A stretch of 64,000 nucleotides of DNA from Shimia biformata (GCF_016888515.1 NZ_JAFEJK010000001.1:3018777-3082776); one strand, 5' to 3'. Positions 36,347 to 47,004 are shown, numbered from the stretch's first letter. The notes: generated from the sequence alone by a model not told the origin. Numbers and translations are program-made.

Positions 36347-38815
36347 CTACCAGCGCCCTTCCAGATAGCGGAACAGCCCAAGGCGGCGCAGGCCAAGGCA
36401 GATGGCCACAGGCCCCGCGATCCCGGCCAGCAGGCCAAGACCAAGATGTGGCGCCAGCCCGTGGACCCCGGCCAAGTCCAGCAATCTTCGGGTGACACTG
36501 GTGAAAAATACGTGCCACAGAAAGATATAGAATGTGTATGGCGCCAGCGTTCGAAGCCCCGGAATGCGCCCCGCCCAGCGCATCAGGACCAGCACCAGCG
36601 GAACGCCGACCAGGAACGCCAGGAGGTCGGGCATGTAACGGATTTCGTCCCGCCCCAGGAAAAGCGCCCCGGAAACCAGCACCGCCACCAGCGCCAGCGC
36701 GCCCGAATGCGTAAACAGGCGGTCGACGACCGATTTTGAACGACCCGTTGCTTCCGTCATGCCAATACCAAGCGCAAAAAACGGCCCAAGGACGGCGACC
36801 CCGTCCAACCCAAACAGAGGCGTGGACAAAAGGCTTGGCTGTGCGAGGGGCACGATCACAAGCGCGGCCAGAAGCCAGGGCACCGCACGCGGCAGAACCC
36901 GACCGGCGGCATAGACCAGCAAAAGAATGGTCAGAAGGCTCTGGATGAACCAAAAATGCGCATACGAGGTGAACAGCGCCCGCACCCACCACGCACCGCC
37001 AAGGGCGAAATCCGTGCCTGACGCGCCAGACAGCACAGCGAACAAGAGGATCGTCAGGATTGTTGGAAGGGCAACAGTCTTGAAGGTCGAGGACAGGAAG
37101 CTGCGTGGCGGCATCTGCGCCGTGCCGATCAGCGCAAAAGTCATCCCCGACACGAAAGCAAAGAGCGGCATCTTGAAGTAGCCCGCCAGTCCATTGAGGT
37201 CATGCAGAGGATGGCCCTGCGGCAGGCGCAAGCCATAGTCTGCACTGTCCCCCACGACATGGGCAAGCACCACGAGAATGCAGCACAGCGCTCGGGCGGA
37301 TAGCTGATCGACCTGTCCGAGCCAGAACGATCCGATCCCGGTGTCATCTCTCGTTGTTGAAGTAAGGTCGCAGATCGGCATCAACTGCCAATCCGCGGGC
37401 AAATGGCCCAGCACCGTTTCCAGTTCCAGCTCCATCTCGATGAAATCAAGCGACGTCCCGCCCAGCGACCGCAGGCTGTCCGACGGGGTTACGTTCTGGT
37501 CAGGGAACTGACGGCGAAAGGCGCCCAGCACTGGGTCGGGGTCGTCCGCTGCCATGTGGTCGGCGATTTCGCGAGTCACTTGCGGTAGATCGCCAGCCAT
37601 CTGCCGCAGCGCTCCGCGGCGCAGCTTGTTGGTGCGGGTGCGCGGCAGGCTGTCGACTGTTCCCACCATGACCGCGCCGGAAAAGGCAGTGTCAATCTGG
37701 CCAAAGACCGCTTCGGCCTGTTGTTTCACAATATCGGCATCAATCGCGCCGCCACCTTCGACGGCGACAAATACGGCCTCTCCCAGAAGCGGGTCCGGCA
37801 CGCCGACCACGCCCACCCCGGCGTCTTGCGGCAATTCCGCCACCAGTGCCTGTTCCAGAACCTCGGCCGAGACCTTGATCCCGGCCACGTTGATCAGGTC
37901 GTCCGCACGGCCGCGGAAATAGAGGTGTCCGTCAATGATCTCACCGATATCTCCCGTGGTGAACCAACCGTCGGCATCTGTCAGCGGGCGCTTCTTGCCG
38001 TCGACCCACAGGTATGAGGCAAGGTTTGGCCCTCGGATGCGAATGCGGTTGTCGTCTGACAGCCCGATTTCGACCTCGCCCTTGGCCGTACCCACCGAGG
38101 ACAGCGTGCCGGGGTCGGACGTGTTGATCACCTGCAATGTGGTCCGGGACGCTTCGGTCAGCCCATAGTTCAGCAGGATCACCGCATTGGGAAAGATCGA
38201 CATCAGCGAACGTTTCTCATCCTCGCTGATGTACTGGCTGCCGATCTCCAGCCAGCGCAGCCGCGCGCCAATCCCGTCGAACCGCTTGGCGTTCCTGATG
38301 ACAAGGCGCAGCAAAGTCGGAACGGCGGAAAGTGCGTTGACCTCGCCGGTTTCCAGCATCGCGGCAAATTCCGAAAGGTTGAACCCATCGCCGGGAATGT
38401 AAGCCGCCCCACCCGCACGGGCGATGGCCCGACAGCGCCCAAGTCCAAAGGAGTAATAGACCGGAATACCAACATATTCGCGGATCGTGTCATCGACCGC
38501 CATGACCCGGTTGAGCCGCTTTACAACGTCGAGAAGTGCCCGGTGGGACAGGACAATCCCCTTTGGCTTGCCCTCGGTGCCGGAGGAAAACGAAATCTGG
38601 GCGACCGCATCGCTTTCGTTGTCAGGAAGCCGCGCCCGAAGCCAGCCGCCCCCGGCCTTGGGAGCAAGCCGCCGTGACAGCGTGATTTGCGGCGGCAGTT
38701 CGACACCATCATCTTGAAGCGGAACGACAATCTCGCCGGATTGGTAGCAGCCAAAGACCGCCTCGACATAGGCCGGGGAATTGACGGTTCTGATACCGAC
38801 AAACCGTTCGGTCAT
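36347..38815 (-). CDS. Fusion: adenylation domain, carrier protein domain, membrane acyltransferase
   Basis: An 822-residue protein. Residues 1-410 are an ANL adenylation domain: SSGTEGKPKG (77-86), NYGLTEASR (216-224), TTGDIG (286-291), FRGRADDLIN (300-309), Lys397 in RTNKLRR. Residues 425-475 look like a carrier domain, with Ser455 in LGGTSL as the phosphopantetheine site. From about 500 to the end are ten or so membrane helices of the acyltransferase-3 family (FWFIQSLL, FYIFLWHVFF). The adenylation N-terminus is short by about 50-90 residues, and an in-frame TGA (38843-38845) rules out extension. It probably activates an acid, loads it on the carrier and transfers it to a surface molecule. 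Confidence 0.8.
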   Translation of the reverse strand: MTERFVGIRTVNSPAYVEAVFGCYQSGEIVVPLQDDGVELPPQITLSRRLAPKAGGGWLRARLPDNESDAVAQISFSSGTEGKPKGIVLSHRALLDVVKRLNRVMAVDDTIREYVGIPVYYSFGLGRCRAIARAGGAAYIPGDGFNLSEFAAMLETGEVNALSAVPTLLRLVIRNAKRFDGIGARLRWLEIGSQYISEDEKRSLMSIFPNAVILLNYGLTEASRTTLQVINTSDPGTLSSVGTAKGEVEIGLSDDNRIRIRGPNLASYLWVDGKKRPLTDADGWFTTGDIGEIIDGHLYFRGRADDLINVAGIKVSAEVLEQALVAELPQDAGVGVVGVPDPLLGEAVFVAVEGGGAIDADIVKQQAEAVFGQIDTAFSGAVMVGTVDSLPRTRTNKLRRGALRQMAGDLPQVTREIADHMAADDPDPVLGAFRRQFPDQNVTPSDSLRSLGGTSLDFIEMELELETVLGHLPADWQLMPICDLTSTTRDDTGIGSFWLGQVDQLSARALCCILVVLAHVVGDSADYGLRLPQGHPLHDLNGLAGYFKMPLFAFVSGMTFALIGTAQMPPRSFLSSTFKTVALPTILTILLFAVLSGASGTDFALGGAWWVRALFTSYAHFWFIQSLLTILLLVYAAGRVLPRAVPWLLAALVIVPLAQPSLLSTPLFGLDGVAVLGPFFALGIGMTEATGRSKSVVDRLFTHSGALALVAVLVSGALFLGRDEIRYMPDLLAFLVGVPLVLVLMRWAGRIPGLRTLAPYTFYIFLWHVFFTSVTRRLLDLAGVHGLAPHLGLGLLAGIAGPVAICLGLRRLGLFRYLEGRW

Positions 38816-39009
38816 ATCTGCCCCCTGCCTGCCGCGCGGAGTTCATCCGCTTGCGGATTTTGTTGGTCAGGAGTTAACGGATATTCCCGACCGAGGGTCA
38901 AGTCACTTGCCAGACCGGATGGCGATCAAAACAGGTGAAACAACAGCCCGTTGCCAAATCGTTTTGTGGATCGCAAATTGGCATTGCAGCGCCACGAAAG
39001 GACCCCGGC

Positions 39010-40677
39010 ATGAGTGTGGATATCGTCATCCTGAACGGATCGCTTCTCAGTTTCGACAACACCGGGTCGCAGGTCTCCGCGCTGGCCGTGAAAGACGGCA
39101 ACATTGCCGCACTTGGCACGGACAGGGAAATCCGCGCCCTTGCCGGGGCAAATACCCGGATCATCGACGCCAAGGGCGGCACGGTCATGCCCGGCTTCAT
39201 CGACAGCCACGTGCATCTGTTTGGCGGGTCGGCGGAACTCGACATGCTGAACCTGCTTGGCGTTCAGGGCTTTGACGCGCTTTTGGATGCGGTGCGGGCC
39301 TATGCGTCTAGCCGGCCCGACGATCCGCTGATCATGTGCGTCAGTGCCGATTACCATGTTCTAGGACCGGGGCGCAGCACCACGCGGCAGGACCTGGACA
39401 AGATCCTGCCGGACCGCCCTCTGGCAATGATGGCGGCGGATCACCACACCGTCTGGGCCAATACCGCCGCCCTAGAAAAAGCCGGGCTGCTGCACGGCGG
39501 CAAGGTGCCCGAGGGCTCGGAAATCGTGATGGCGGGGGATGGCACCGCGCATGGACAGTTGAACGAAACAGGTGCCTTTGGCCCGGTGCTGAAATTGTCT
39601 GCACTGGGGGGCCGCGATCTGTTGGGTTATGTCACCGGTGCCGATCCAGAGCCGCCCGCCACCGCAGCGGAGCGGGCTTTTGACAAGGAGGTGATCCTGC
39701 GCGGGCTGCACCATTGCGTGTCACACGGGATCACCGGGCTGCACAATATGGATGGCAACTATTACCAGCTGGAACTGTTGTCCGAACTAGAGGCCGAAGG
39801 CCGCCTGCCCGCCCGCGTGCAGGTGCCGATGCATCTGAAGAATTTCGACCCACTCGACCGGCTGGCCGAGGCGCAGGACATGACGCGGCGCTTCAATTCC
39901 GACATGGTCTGGTCGGGCCGGGTCAAGATGTTCATGGACGGGGTTCTGGACAGCTATACCGCACTGATGCTGTCGCCCTATCCGGGCGCGCCCGACACCT
40001 GTGGCGACGCCGTATTCGAGACCGACCAATTCAACGAAGCCTGCATTCGCGCCGATGCGATGGGTCTGCAGATCAGCGTCCATGCCATCGGAGACGGGGC
40101 GGTGCGGCGCACGTTGGACGGGTATGAGGCGGCGAAAGAGGCCAACGGCAAACGCGACGCCCGCCACCGGATTGAGCATATCGAAGTGATCGACCCCGCC
40201 GACCTGCCACGCGTGGCGCAGCTGGGCGTCGTGGCGTCGCTGCAACCGCTGCACTCGCCTGCGGGCGGGCTGTTCCCCGCCTATCCTGCGGGCGACGTCT
40301 TGCGCGAGGACCAGATCGCCAATGCCTTCGGCTGGCGCGCTCTGCGGGACAGCGGCGCGCGAGTCTGTTTCTCGACCGATTGGCCGGTGGTGCCGGTCGA
40401 TACGATGATGACAGTGGCCGGCGCGGTCAATTGCGCCGATCTGCCCGCGCCGTGGGTCGACAACCGCCAGACCCTGTTGGAAACCCTGTCGTCCTATACC
40501 CACGACAACGCCTGGGTCGAGTTCAACGAGCATCGCAAGGGCAAGCTGGCGCAGGGATACATGGCCGATATCTGCGTCATGGACCGGGATCTTTTTGCAA
40601 CCCCGCCCGAGGACCTGGCCAAGGCACGCGCATCTGTCACGATCTGCGGTGGCAACGTAACCTATGGCGCAGCCTGA
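39010..40677 (+). CDS. Metal-dependent amidohydrolase (YtcJ/Amidohydro_3 type)
   Basis: A 555-residue protein from ATG 39010 (MSVDIVILNGSLLSFD). It has an imidazolonepropionase-like beta sandwich at both ends and a TIM barrel with the metal motif DSHVHLFG (His67, His69), a later SVHAIGDGAV and HRIEHIEV, and FSTDWPV near the C-terminus. Family members hydrolyse amides, including N-substituted formamides. The substrate is unknown. Its last 16 bases overlap the convergent pbfA gene. It is probably unrelated to the phosphonate operon, because it lies on the opposite strand. Confidence 0.83.
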   Translation: MSVDIVILNGSLLSFDNTGSQVSALAVKDGNIAALGTDREIRALAGANTRIIDAKGGTVMPGFIDSHVHLFGGSAELDMLNLLGVQGFDALLDAVRAYASSRPDDPLIMCVSADYHVLGPGRSTTRQDLDKILPDRPLAMMAADHHTVWANTAALEKAGLLHGGKVPEGSEIVMAGDGTAHGQLNETGAFGPVLKLSALGGRDLLGYVTGADPEPPATAAERAFDKEVILRGLHHCVSHGITGLHNMDGNYYQLELLSELEAEGRLPARVQVPMHLKNFDPLDRLAEAQDMTRRFNSDMVWSGRVKMFMDGVLDSYTALMLSPYPGAPDTCGDAVFETDQFNEACIRADAMGLQISVHAIGDGAVRRTLDGYEAAKEANGKRDARHRIEHIEVIDPADLPRVAQLGVVASLQPLHSPAGGLFPAYPAGDVLREDQIANAFGWRALRDSGARVCFSTDWPVVPVDTMMTVAGAVNCADLPAPWVDNRQTLLETLSSYTHDNAWVEFNEHRKGKLAQGYMADICVMDRDLFATPPEDLAKARASVTICGGNVTYGAA

Positions 40678-42038
40678 GCGCCATCGGCCACGACACGTAT
40701 CGCGGCGATCACCACGTCCAGCGCGGTATGCAGATCGGCGTCGGAAATGGTCATCGGCGGTGACAGGGTCAGGACGCAGCCCTGGCTGATCTTGAAACTG
40801 ACCCCGCCATCAAGACAGGTGTAATAAACCTGCTCCGCCAAGGCATTGCCCGGCCTTCTTGATGTGCGGTCGGTCACGATCTCGACCCCGAACAGCGCGC
40901 CGCGACCGCGAATATCACCGACAATCGGCACTGATGCGAGCTGTTCCTGAAGCCGCTCCATTGCGATCCGGCCAATCTCGGCCGCGCGTTCGACCAGCCC
41001 CTCGTCCTCGATCACCTTCAACGTGGCCAGGGCCGCCGCCGCCGTGACAGGGTTCTTTTCATGGGTGTAATGGCCAATGGCGAAGTCGCCGCAGACATCC
41101 AGATCGCGCCGCGCAACCACCGCCGCGATGGGCAGGATGCCTCCGCCCAGCGCCTTGCCGAGCGTAACGATATCCGGGATCACCTCATCATGTTCAAAGG
41201 CAAACATGCGGCCCGTCTTGCCCAGCCCGGTCGGGATCTCGTCCATAATGAGCAGCGTGCCGTGGCGGTTGCAGGCGGCGCGCACGGACTGCCAGAAACC
41301 GGGCGGCGGCACATAGGGCACAGCGCGCATCGGCTCGGCAATCACGGCGGCGATATCTCCTTCCCGTTCAAGCACATAGTCGACCATCTTCGCGCAGGCC
41401 AAAGCACAGTTTTCCGGCCCCGGATGCCCATAGGGACAGCGGTAACAGGCAAAAGGCGCGACATGCTCTGCCCCCGGCAACAGGGGTCCGGCGATATGGC
41501 TGCGGAACGTCGCCTCTCCCCCGACCGAGGCCGCGCCGAACCCGGCACCGTGGAAAGCGTCCCAGAACGACAGGGTCTTGAACCGGCCGGTCGCGGCCCG
41601 CGCGATTTTGAGGGCCACTTCGTTGGCATCGGACCCGCCCGTGGTGAACAGAACCTTGTTCAGGTCACCGGGCGCGATGGTGGCCAGTTTCTCGGCCAAA
41701 GCCACAGCGGGTTCGTTGGTGAAACGGCGCGGGGCAAAGGGCAGCGCGTCAAGCTGATCCTTGATCGCCGCCACCACGCGCGGATGGCCATAGCCGACGT
41801 GATGTACCGAATTGCCATGAAAATCCATATAGCGGCGGCCATCCAGATCCTCGATCCAGATGCCTTCGGCGCGGGCAATGGTGCTGACGCAGGGTGAGGA
41901 CAGGCTTTGGTGCAGGAAGGCGGCGCTGTCCCGGTCCAGCAGCGGTGCAGAGCGCGGCCCGATCCGGGCCTCTTGCCAGTCTCGCCGCGTGTCCGACGTG
42001 TTGGATTCTCCCTCGGTATGAACGATCTCGCGTGTCAT
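40662..42038 (-). CDS. pbfA: (R)-1-hydroxy-2-aminoethylphosphonate ammonia-lyase (class III aminotransferase family)
   Basis: A 458-residue fold-type I PLP enzyme of the class III aminotransferase family, with [16 protein letters not shown], the [14 protein letters not shown] segment and the PLP Lys in TLGKALGGG. In AEP clusters this position is typically filled by PbfA, which converts R-1-hydroxy-2-aminoethylphosphonate to phosphonoacetaldehyde and ammonia, feeding PhnY. The assignment rests mainly on its place at the end of phnW-phnA-phnY and its 4-nt overlap with phnY. An omega-transaminase is the alternative. Confidence 0.78.
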   Translation of the reverse strand: MTREIVHTEGESNTSDTRRDWQEARIGPRSAPLLDRDSAAFLHQSLSSPCVSTIARAEGIWIEDLDGRRYMDFHGNSVHHVGYGHPRVVAAIKDQLDALPFAPRRFTNEPAVALAEKLATIAPGDLNKVLFTTGGSDANEVALKIARAATGRFKTLSFWDAFHGAGFGAASVGGEATFRSHIAGPLLPGAEHVAPFACYRCPYGHPGPENCALACAKMVDYVLEREGDIAAVIAEPMRAVPYVPPPGFWQSVRAACNRHGTLLIMDEIPTGLGKTGRMFAFEHDEVIPDIVTLGKALGGGILPIAAVVARRDLDVCGDFAIGHYTHEKNPVTAAAALATLKVIEDEGLVERAAEIGRIAMERLQEQLASVPIVGDIRGRGALFGVEIVTDRTSRRPGNALAEQVYYTCLDGGVSFKISQGCVLTLSPPMTISDADLHTALDVVIAAIRVVADGAQAAP

Positions 42039-43504
42039 GCCCCCGGCCAGGGCAACGAGTAGGTCTTGACGTTGGTAAAGAACTTCATCGCCTCCTGAAC
42101 GCCTTCCTTCACGCCATTGCCGCTGTCCTTGATACCGCCAAAGGGCGACATCTCAATCCGATAGCCGGGCTGCTCCCAGATGTTGCATGTGCCGACATCC
42201 AGCCCGTTGATATAGGCGATGGCGCGGTTCAGGTCGTTGGTGCAGACCCCCGACGAAAGGCCAAACGGCGTGGCATTTGAGATGCGCATGACCTCGGCGT
42301 CATCATCCGGCACCCGCACAATGGGCACGATCGGTCCAAAGGTTTCCTCCATCACCAGATCGCTGCCATGGGGAACGTGATCGACCACGATCGGAGGCAG
42401 AAGCGCCCCCTGCCGACCGGGGTGATAGAGGATTTTTGCACCCTGTTTCTCGGCCTCGAACACGCGCTGTTCAAACAGCTCCGCCGCCTGCTCATGGATC
42501 ACGCAGCCCAGCTGGGTCTTTGGATCCATCGGATCGCCATGTTTCAGCGCGCGGGCCTTTTCCAGCACCAAGGGCACAAAACGATCCGCGATGCTCTCCT
42601 GCACGAGGATGCGTTTCACCGCCGTGCAGCGCTGGCCGGAATTGCCGGTGGCCCCTGCGACGGCAATTGTGGCGGCCTTGTCGAGATCAGCGTCATCAAG
42701 GTCATTCAGAACGATCAGGGGATCATTGCCGCCAAGCTCCAGCGCCACGCGTTTGTAGCCCGCCTTGGACGCGATCAGCTTGCCCACCGGCACGCCGCCG
42801 GTGAAAGTGATGATGTCGATATGCTCGTTCACCATCATTTCCTCACCGATGTCCTTCGGCCAGCCGGTGACGATCTGGAACATCTCGGGCGGCAACCCGG
42901 CCTCGTAAAGGATGTCTGCCAGCGCAATCGCGGTCAGCGGGGTCAGTTCGGTCGGTTTGCAGACCATGCAGTTATTCGTGGCCACCGATGGCGCGATCTT
43001 GTGGGCGACCATGTTCAGCGGGTGATTGAACGGCGTGATTGCGGAAATCGCGCGGACAGGCTCGCGCTTGGTGTAGATCTTGCGCTCTTTCCCATTGTGG
43101 GTCAGGTCGCAGGAAAAGATCTGCCCGTCATCGACCATCGCCATCTGCGCGGCAAAGCCAAAGACATCCTGCGCGCGTTTGGTCTCATAGATCGCGTGCT
43201 GGTGGCAGATGCCCAGTTCCAGCACCAGCCATTTGGCCAGCCAGTCGCGTTTCTGGCCAATCAGTTCCCCGGCGCGGGTCAGGATTTGCGCGCGCTCATA
43301 CCGGCTGAGGGTCGGTTTGTAACCCGCCGCGATCTTGAACGCCCTGCGCGCATGAGATGCATCGCCTGCCGGGACCGTGCCGACAACCTCATTCGTGAAA
43401 GGGTAGCGCACCTCGATCACGGCATCGGTGAACACCTGTTCGCCCCCGATGCGCATCCCCTCATGGCGAAGTTCGATCATGTCCCCGGCCCCATCCATGC
43501 TCAT
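42035..43504 (-). CDS. phnY: Phosphonoacetaldehyde dehydrogenase
   Basis: A 489-residue aldehyde dehydrogenase. Catalytic Cys293 lies in [12 protein letters not shown] and general base Glu256 in ALELGGND. The family's distinctive [10 protein letters not shown] context and cluster position mark PhnY, which oxidises phosphonoacetaldehyde with NAD to phosphonoacetate. It overlaps both phnA (4 nt) and pbfA (4 nt). Confidence 0.9.
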   Translation of the reverse strand: MSMDGAGDMIELRHEGMRIGGEQVFTDAVIEVRYPFTNEVVGTVPAGDASHARRAFKIAAGYKPTLSRYERAQILTRAGELIGQKRDWLAKWLVLELGICHQHAIYETKRAQDVFGFAAQMAMVDDGQIFSCDLTHNGKERKIYTKREPVRAISAITPFNHPLNMVAHKIAPSVATNNCMVCKPTELTPLTAIALADILYEAGLPPEMFQIVTGWPKDIGEEMMVNEHIDIITFTGGVPVGKLIASKAGYKRVALELGGNDPLIVLNDLDDADLDKAATIAVAGATGNSGQRCTAVKRILVQESIADRFVPLVLEKARALKHGDPMDPKTQLGCVIHEQAAELFEQRVFEAEKQGAKILYHPGRQGALLPPIVVDHVPHGSDLVMEETFGPIVPIVRVPDDDAEVMRISNATPFGLSSGVCTNDLNRAIAYINGLDVGTCNIWEQPGYRIEMSPFGGIKDSGNGVKEGVQEAMKFFTNVKTYSLPWPGA

Positions 43505-44748
43505 TGCGCGGCAGCCAACGTCGCAAAGAAGAAGGCGTCGAAATTGCGCAGGACCGCCGGGTCGTCCGGCAGGTCGATCTTGCGGTTGACGATGAAGGGC
43601 ACGACCTGCTCGGTCAACCCACCGTGGCTGCGCAGGGGTTCTTTCAACGCCGCAAGGTCATGCCGGTCCGCAGAAGTGCCGATGGTCATGTTCTCGCCCG
43701 AGACAAGGACGATGTCCCCGATCCGGTCGCCGGGCAGTTCAAACTCGGCGATGGCCTGTTCCTTGGTCAGAACATGGGTGATCCCATCCGTTGCCGCCAG
43801 TTTCGCGATGATGTCGTCCCGGTCTGCCCCTTCCGGCAAATAGCACGTGGCAAAAGAGCCAAGCGCGCCATGGTGAACCACGTAAGGGTCGGTGATCGGC
43901 AGGATCACCCGCGCCGCGCCTTTGCCCAGCCAGTTGTCCATCAGATCCTGCACATAGACAACCGCGGGCGAACCATCGGCGTTATGTTTCGGCTTCATAC
44001 CGTGATCCGCGGTCACCACGATGGCCGCGCCCAGCGCGTCAAGCTCGCCAAGATAGCGGTCGAACATGGCGTAGAAATCCAGCGCGCCCTGCTGGTCGGG
44101 GGCAAACTTGTGCTGGATGTAGTCGGTGGTCGACAGATACATGACATCCGGCTTGAATTCCTTGAGAAGCTTCACGCCGGCGGCAAAGACGAACTCGCTC
44201 AGTTCGGCCGAATAGACCTCGGGCACGTCCATGCCCAGCCACTGGGAGGCGTTGTCGATCCCGTGTTCCGCCAATGTCGTTTCGCCCGACCGTTCCGAAG
44301 AAAACGCAATGGCGCGGTCTTCGTCAAATTTCAGACCCGAGCCCAGCAGCGCGCGCAGCTTGTCCTTGGCGGTGACCATGGCGACCCGAAATCCGGCGTC
44401 GTAGAATTGCGAGAAGATCGTCGGTGCGCGCAGGAAGCGCACGTCGTTCATCATCACCTCTTCGCCCGAGTCCGGGTCGATCAGGTAGTTGCCGCAGATT
44501 CCATGCACGATCGGCGGGCGCCCGGTGGCAATTGACAGGTTATTGGGGTTGGTAAATGAGGGGATCACCGAATGGGCCAGCCGATCTGTCCCGGTCTCGC
44601 GGATGCGTTTCAGATGCGGCATCAGCCCTTTCGCAATGGCGACATCAAGGTATTCCGGTTCGCACCCGTCAAGACAGATCGCCACGGCGGGCACTTTCGG
44701 GGCCGGGTACACGCGTTCATTCGCTTCGACCGGGGTCTGGAGTGTCAT
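43501..44748 (-). CDS. phnA: Phosphonoacetate hydrolase
   Basis: A 415-residue alkaline-phosphatase-superfamily enzyme. Metal ligands and nucleophile are in place: Asp27 ([11 protein letters not shown]), Thr66 (IPSFTNPNN), Asp209 and His213 (TTDYIQHKF), Asp248-His249 (TADHGM). It splits the C-P bond of phosphonoacetate to acetate and phosphate, the last step of the PhnW-PhnY-PhnA route. It starts 50 bp after phnW. Confidence 0.92.
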   Translation of the reverse strand: MTLQTPVEANERVYPAPKVPAVAICLDGCEPEYLDVAIAKGLMPHLKRIRETGTDRLAHSVIPSFTNPNNLSIATGRPPIVHGICGNYLIDPDSGEEVMMNDVRFLRAPTIFSQFYDAGFRVAMVTAKDKLRALLGSGLKFDEDRAIAFSSERSGETTLAEHGIDNASQWLGMDVPEVYSAELSEFVFAAGVKLLKEFKPDVMYLSTTDYIQHKFAPDQQGALDFYAMFDRYLGELDALGAAIVVTADHGMKPKHNADGSPAVVYVQDLMDNWLGKGAARVILPITDPYVVHHGALGSFATCYLPEGADRDDIIAKLAATDGITHVLTKEQAIAEFELPGDRIGDIVLVSGENMTIGTSADRHDLAALKEPLRSHGGLTEQVVPFIVNRKIDLPDDPAVLRNFDAFFFATLAAAQ

Positions 44749-44798
44749 GTCTTTTCCTTGTCTCGTATCAGTGTCTTGTCAGGAGTTTTGTTCAGGGC

Positions 44799-45986
44799 TC
44801 AGGCGGCCAGCTTGGAGCGTTCGCGGATCGCGGCCTCGGGCGGTGCCGTGTTGGTCACGCCCATTTCGGACAGGGTTTCGCCAGTCGCGTCAACCACTTG
44901 CCGCATCACATGGGCGTCCATATGGCCGATACAGCCAATGCGGAAACTGTCCACCACGGTCAGCTTGCCGGGATAGATGATGAAATTGCGGGCCTTCATG
45001 CGCGCATAAAAACTGTCGAAGGCAAACTTCGGGTCGTCCGGGCAGAAGAAGGTTACGATGATCGGGCTCAGCCAGCGATCCCGCAAAAGGGTCTCAAGAC
45101 CCAACCCGCGCATGCCTGCAACCAGCGTGTCCCGGTTCTCGGCATAGCGCGCGCCGCGCCCGGCAACGCCGCCCTCGGCGTGATGCTGGTTCAGCGCCTC
45201 CAGGAAGGCGGCGACGACATGGGTCGGCGGGGTAAAACGCCACTGGCCGGTCTTTTCCATATGCGCCCATTGGTCATGCAGGTCCAGCGACAGGGAAGAA
45301 CTGTTGCCTACGGCCTGTTCCAGCGCTTCCTTTCTGGCGATGACAAAGCCAAACCCGGGCACACCCTCGATACATTTGTTGGCCGAGGACACCAGCGCTT
45401 CAAACGGGATTTCGTCGGGCCTGAGGTCAATTGCGCCAAAGGCCGACATGCTGTCGATCAACAGCTTGCGGCCTGCGGCCTGCACTGCGTCGGCGACTTC
45501 GGAGATGGGATTCAGGATACCCGAACTGGTTTCGCAGTGGACTGCAACGACATGGCTGATGGCCGGGTCGCGGGACAAAAGATCGGCCACCTCGTCCCCG
45601 CGCGGCGGCAGGTAGTCGCCCTTATCCAGAACCACGTGATCGCGGCCCAATTGTTGAAGCGTTCTGGCCGCGCGCAGGCCATAGGCCCCGTTTGACAGAA
45701 CGAGCACCTTGTCCCCCCGCGCCGTCAGGGAGCCAAGCATCGCCTCGACCGCGAATGTGCCGCTGCCCTGCATCGGCACGCAATCAAAGCCGTCACGCGC
45801 TGGTCCGAGCATCTCAAGAAGCCGCGCGCGCATCGTTGCGGTCATGGCGCGGAAGTCGCCATCCCAGCTGCCCCAGTCGCGCAGCATTGCTTCTTTGGTG
45901 CGGAACGAGGTCGTCAGCGGCCCCGGGGTCAGAAGATACGGCTCTCCCAACCGTGGCAATGGCAGTCTGGGGCGAATCTGGTTCAT
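44799..45986 (-). CDS. phnW: 2-aminoethylphosphonate:pyruvate transaminase
   Basis: A 395-residue class V PLP enzyme from the ATG at 45986 (MNQIRPRLPLPRLGEPYLLTP). Diagnostic segments are LLTPGPLTTS, SSGILNPISE, and SSANKCIEGVPGFGFV with the PLP-binding Lys. It converts 2-aminoethylphosphonate and pyruvate to phosphonoacetaldehyde and alanine. It is the first gene of the operon and divergent from a LysR regulator. The upstream 25 codons of the longer frame run into AT-rich promoter sequence. Confidence 0.93.
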   Translation of the reverse strand: MNQIRPRLPLPRLGEPYLLTPGPLTTSFRTKEAMLRDWGSWDGDFRAMTATMRARLLEMLGPARDGFDCVPMQGSGTFAVEAMLGSLTARGDKVLVLSNGAYGLRAARTLQQLGRDHVVLDKGDYLPPRGDEVADLLSRDPAISHVVAVHCETSSGILNPISEVADAVQAAGRKLLIDSMSAFGAIDLRPDEIPFEALVSSANKCIEGVPGFGFVIARKEALEQAVGNSSSLSLDLHDQWAHMEKTGQWRFTPPTHVVAAFLEALNQHHAEGGVAGRGARYAENRDTLVAGMRGLGLETLLRDRWLSPIIVTFFCPDDPKFAFDSFYARMKARNFIIYPGKLTVVDSFRIGCIGHMDAHVMRQVVDATGETLSEMGVTNTAPPEAAIRERSKLAA

Positions 45987-46064
45987 GGCGGAACTCTTTT
46001 TCAAAGACAGGTTCCTTTTGCCAAAGGTGCTGATATACGAAAAATTGAAAAAAGCAATCAATGC

Positions 46065-46079
46065 ATAGGAATTTCTTAT
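46065..46079. promoter_or_regulatory. Candidate LysR operator between phnW and regulator
   Basis: The imperfect palindrome ATAGGAATTTCTTAT contains a T-N11-A core (T46066, A46078), the classic LysR-family pattern. It lies 15 bp before the regulator gene and about 80 bp upstream of phnW in an AT-rich divergent region. Confidence 0.5.
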
Positions 46080-46094
46080 ATTGCGAGGTCACCC

Positions 46095-46982
46095 ATGCGG
46101 CACAGTCAACTGAAGGCGTTTCACAACGTCGCTACTCTTGGTGGGTTTTCCAGGGCGGCCGAGGCGATGGGCCTGACGCAGCCCGCGATCTCGGAACAGG
46201 TAAAGACGCTTGAAACCGAGAACGACGTCCTGCTGTTTGCCCGCAAAGGCCGACAGATTGCACTGACGGCGGCGGGCGAAGACCTGTTCCTGCTGACCAA
46301 ACGCTATTTCGAAACCGAGGCGCAGATCGCCGAATACCTGTCAGCCTGGGGTCATGCGGTTTCGGGTGAGTTGCGGATTGTGGCCGACAGTGCCCAGCAC
46401 GTCACTGACCTTCTGGCCGCCTTTCGCGCCCGCCACCCCGAAGTCAGGATCACATTGCGGGCCGGCAATACCGAAGATGTGCTTGAAGAACTGCGCAACT
46501 ACAACGCCGAGATCGGCGTCGTCGGCAGCCTGCCGCAAGCCCGCGACCTGACGGCAATGGCCATCGGGTCAAGCCCGATCACAGGCTTTGCCCGCCGGGG
46601 GCTGGTTGCGGGCGGCGCGGCGGGAATGACGCTGGCCGAGTTCGCGCAATACCCGCTGATCTTCCGGGAAGAGAAATCGCGCACCCGCCAGCAGGTAGCG
46701 GACGCGGCGCAAGACCTTGGCGTGACACTGGCCCCCTCAATCGTTGCCGAAGGGCGCGAGGCGGTTCGCGCCATCGTTCTCGCGGGAAGCGGCATAGGGT
46801 TCGTGAGCGAGGCCGAGTTTAGCGCAGACGACAGGCTTGAGAAAATTCCGATACTGGATCTCGACATGCAGATGCCGGAATCTATCGTTCACCTGACCCA
46901 GCGCCGTGGCGTCCGTGTCGTGCGCGCCTTCATGGAGCTGGCCGCACGGCAAGCACGCGCCTTGGCCGCTATGAAACCCTAG
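46095..46982 (+). CDS. LysR-family regulator, probable activator of the AEP operon
   Basis: A 295-residue protein. The N-terminal winged helix-turn-helix (FSRAAEAMGLTQPAISEQVKTLE) is followed by a periplasmic-binding-like effector domain (residues about 90-290, starting GELRIVADSAQ). Divergent placement from phnW over 108 bp suggests control of the phnW-phnA-phnY-pbfA operon in response to AEP or an intermediate. This is by position only. Confidence 0.83.
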   Translation: MRHSQLKAFHNVATLGGFSRAAEAMGLTQPAISEQVKTLETENDVLLFARKGRQIALTAAGEDLFLLTKRYFETEAQIAEYLSAWGHAVSGELRIVADSAQHVTDLLAAFRARHPEVRITLRAGNTEDVLEELRNYNAEIGVVGSLPQARDLTAMAIGSSPITGFARRGLVAGGAAGMTLAEFAQYPLIFREEKSRTRQQVADAAQDLGVTLAPSIVAEGREAVRAIVLAGSGIGFVSEAEFSADDRLEKIPILDLDMQMPESIVHLTQRRGVRVVRAFMELAARQARALAAMKP

Positions 46983-47004
46983 CTGCACTCGCGCGGGGGC
47001 CGGG

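Noticed and set aside
36347-38815. NRPS biosynthetic cluster
   Set aside because: There is one adenylation and one carrier domain fused to a membrane acyltransferase, with no condensation or thioesterase domains or tailoring genes nearby.
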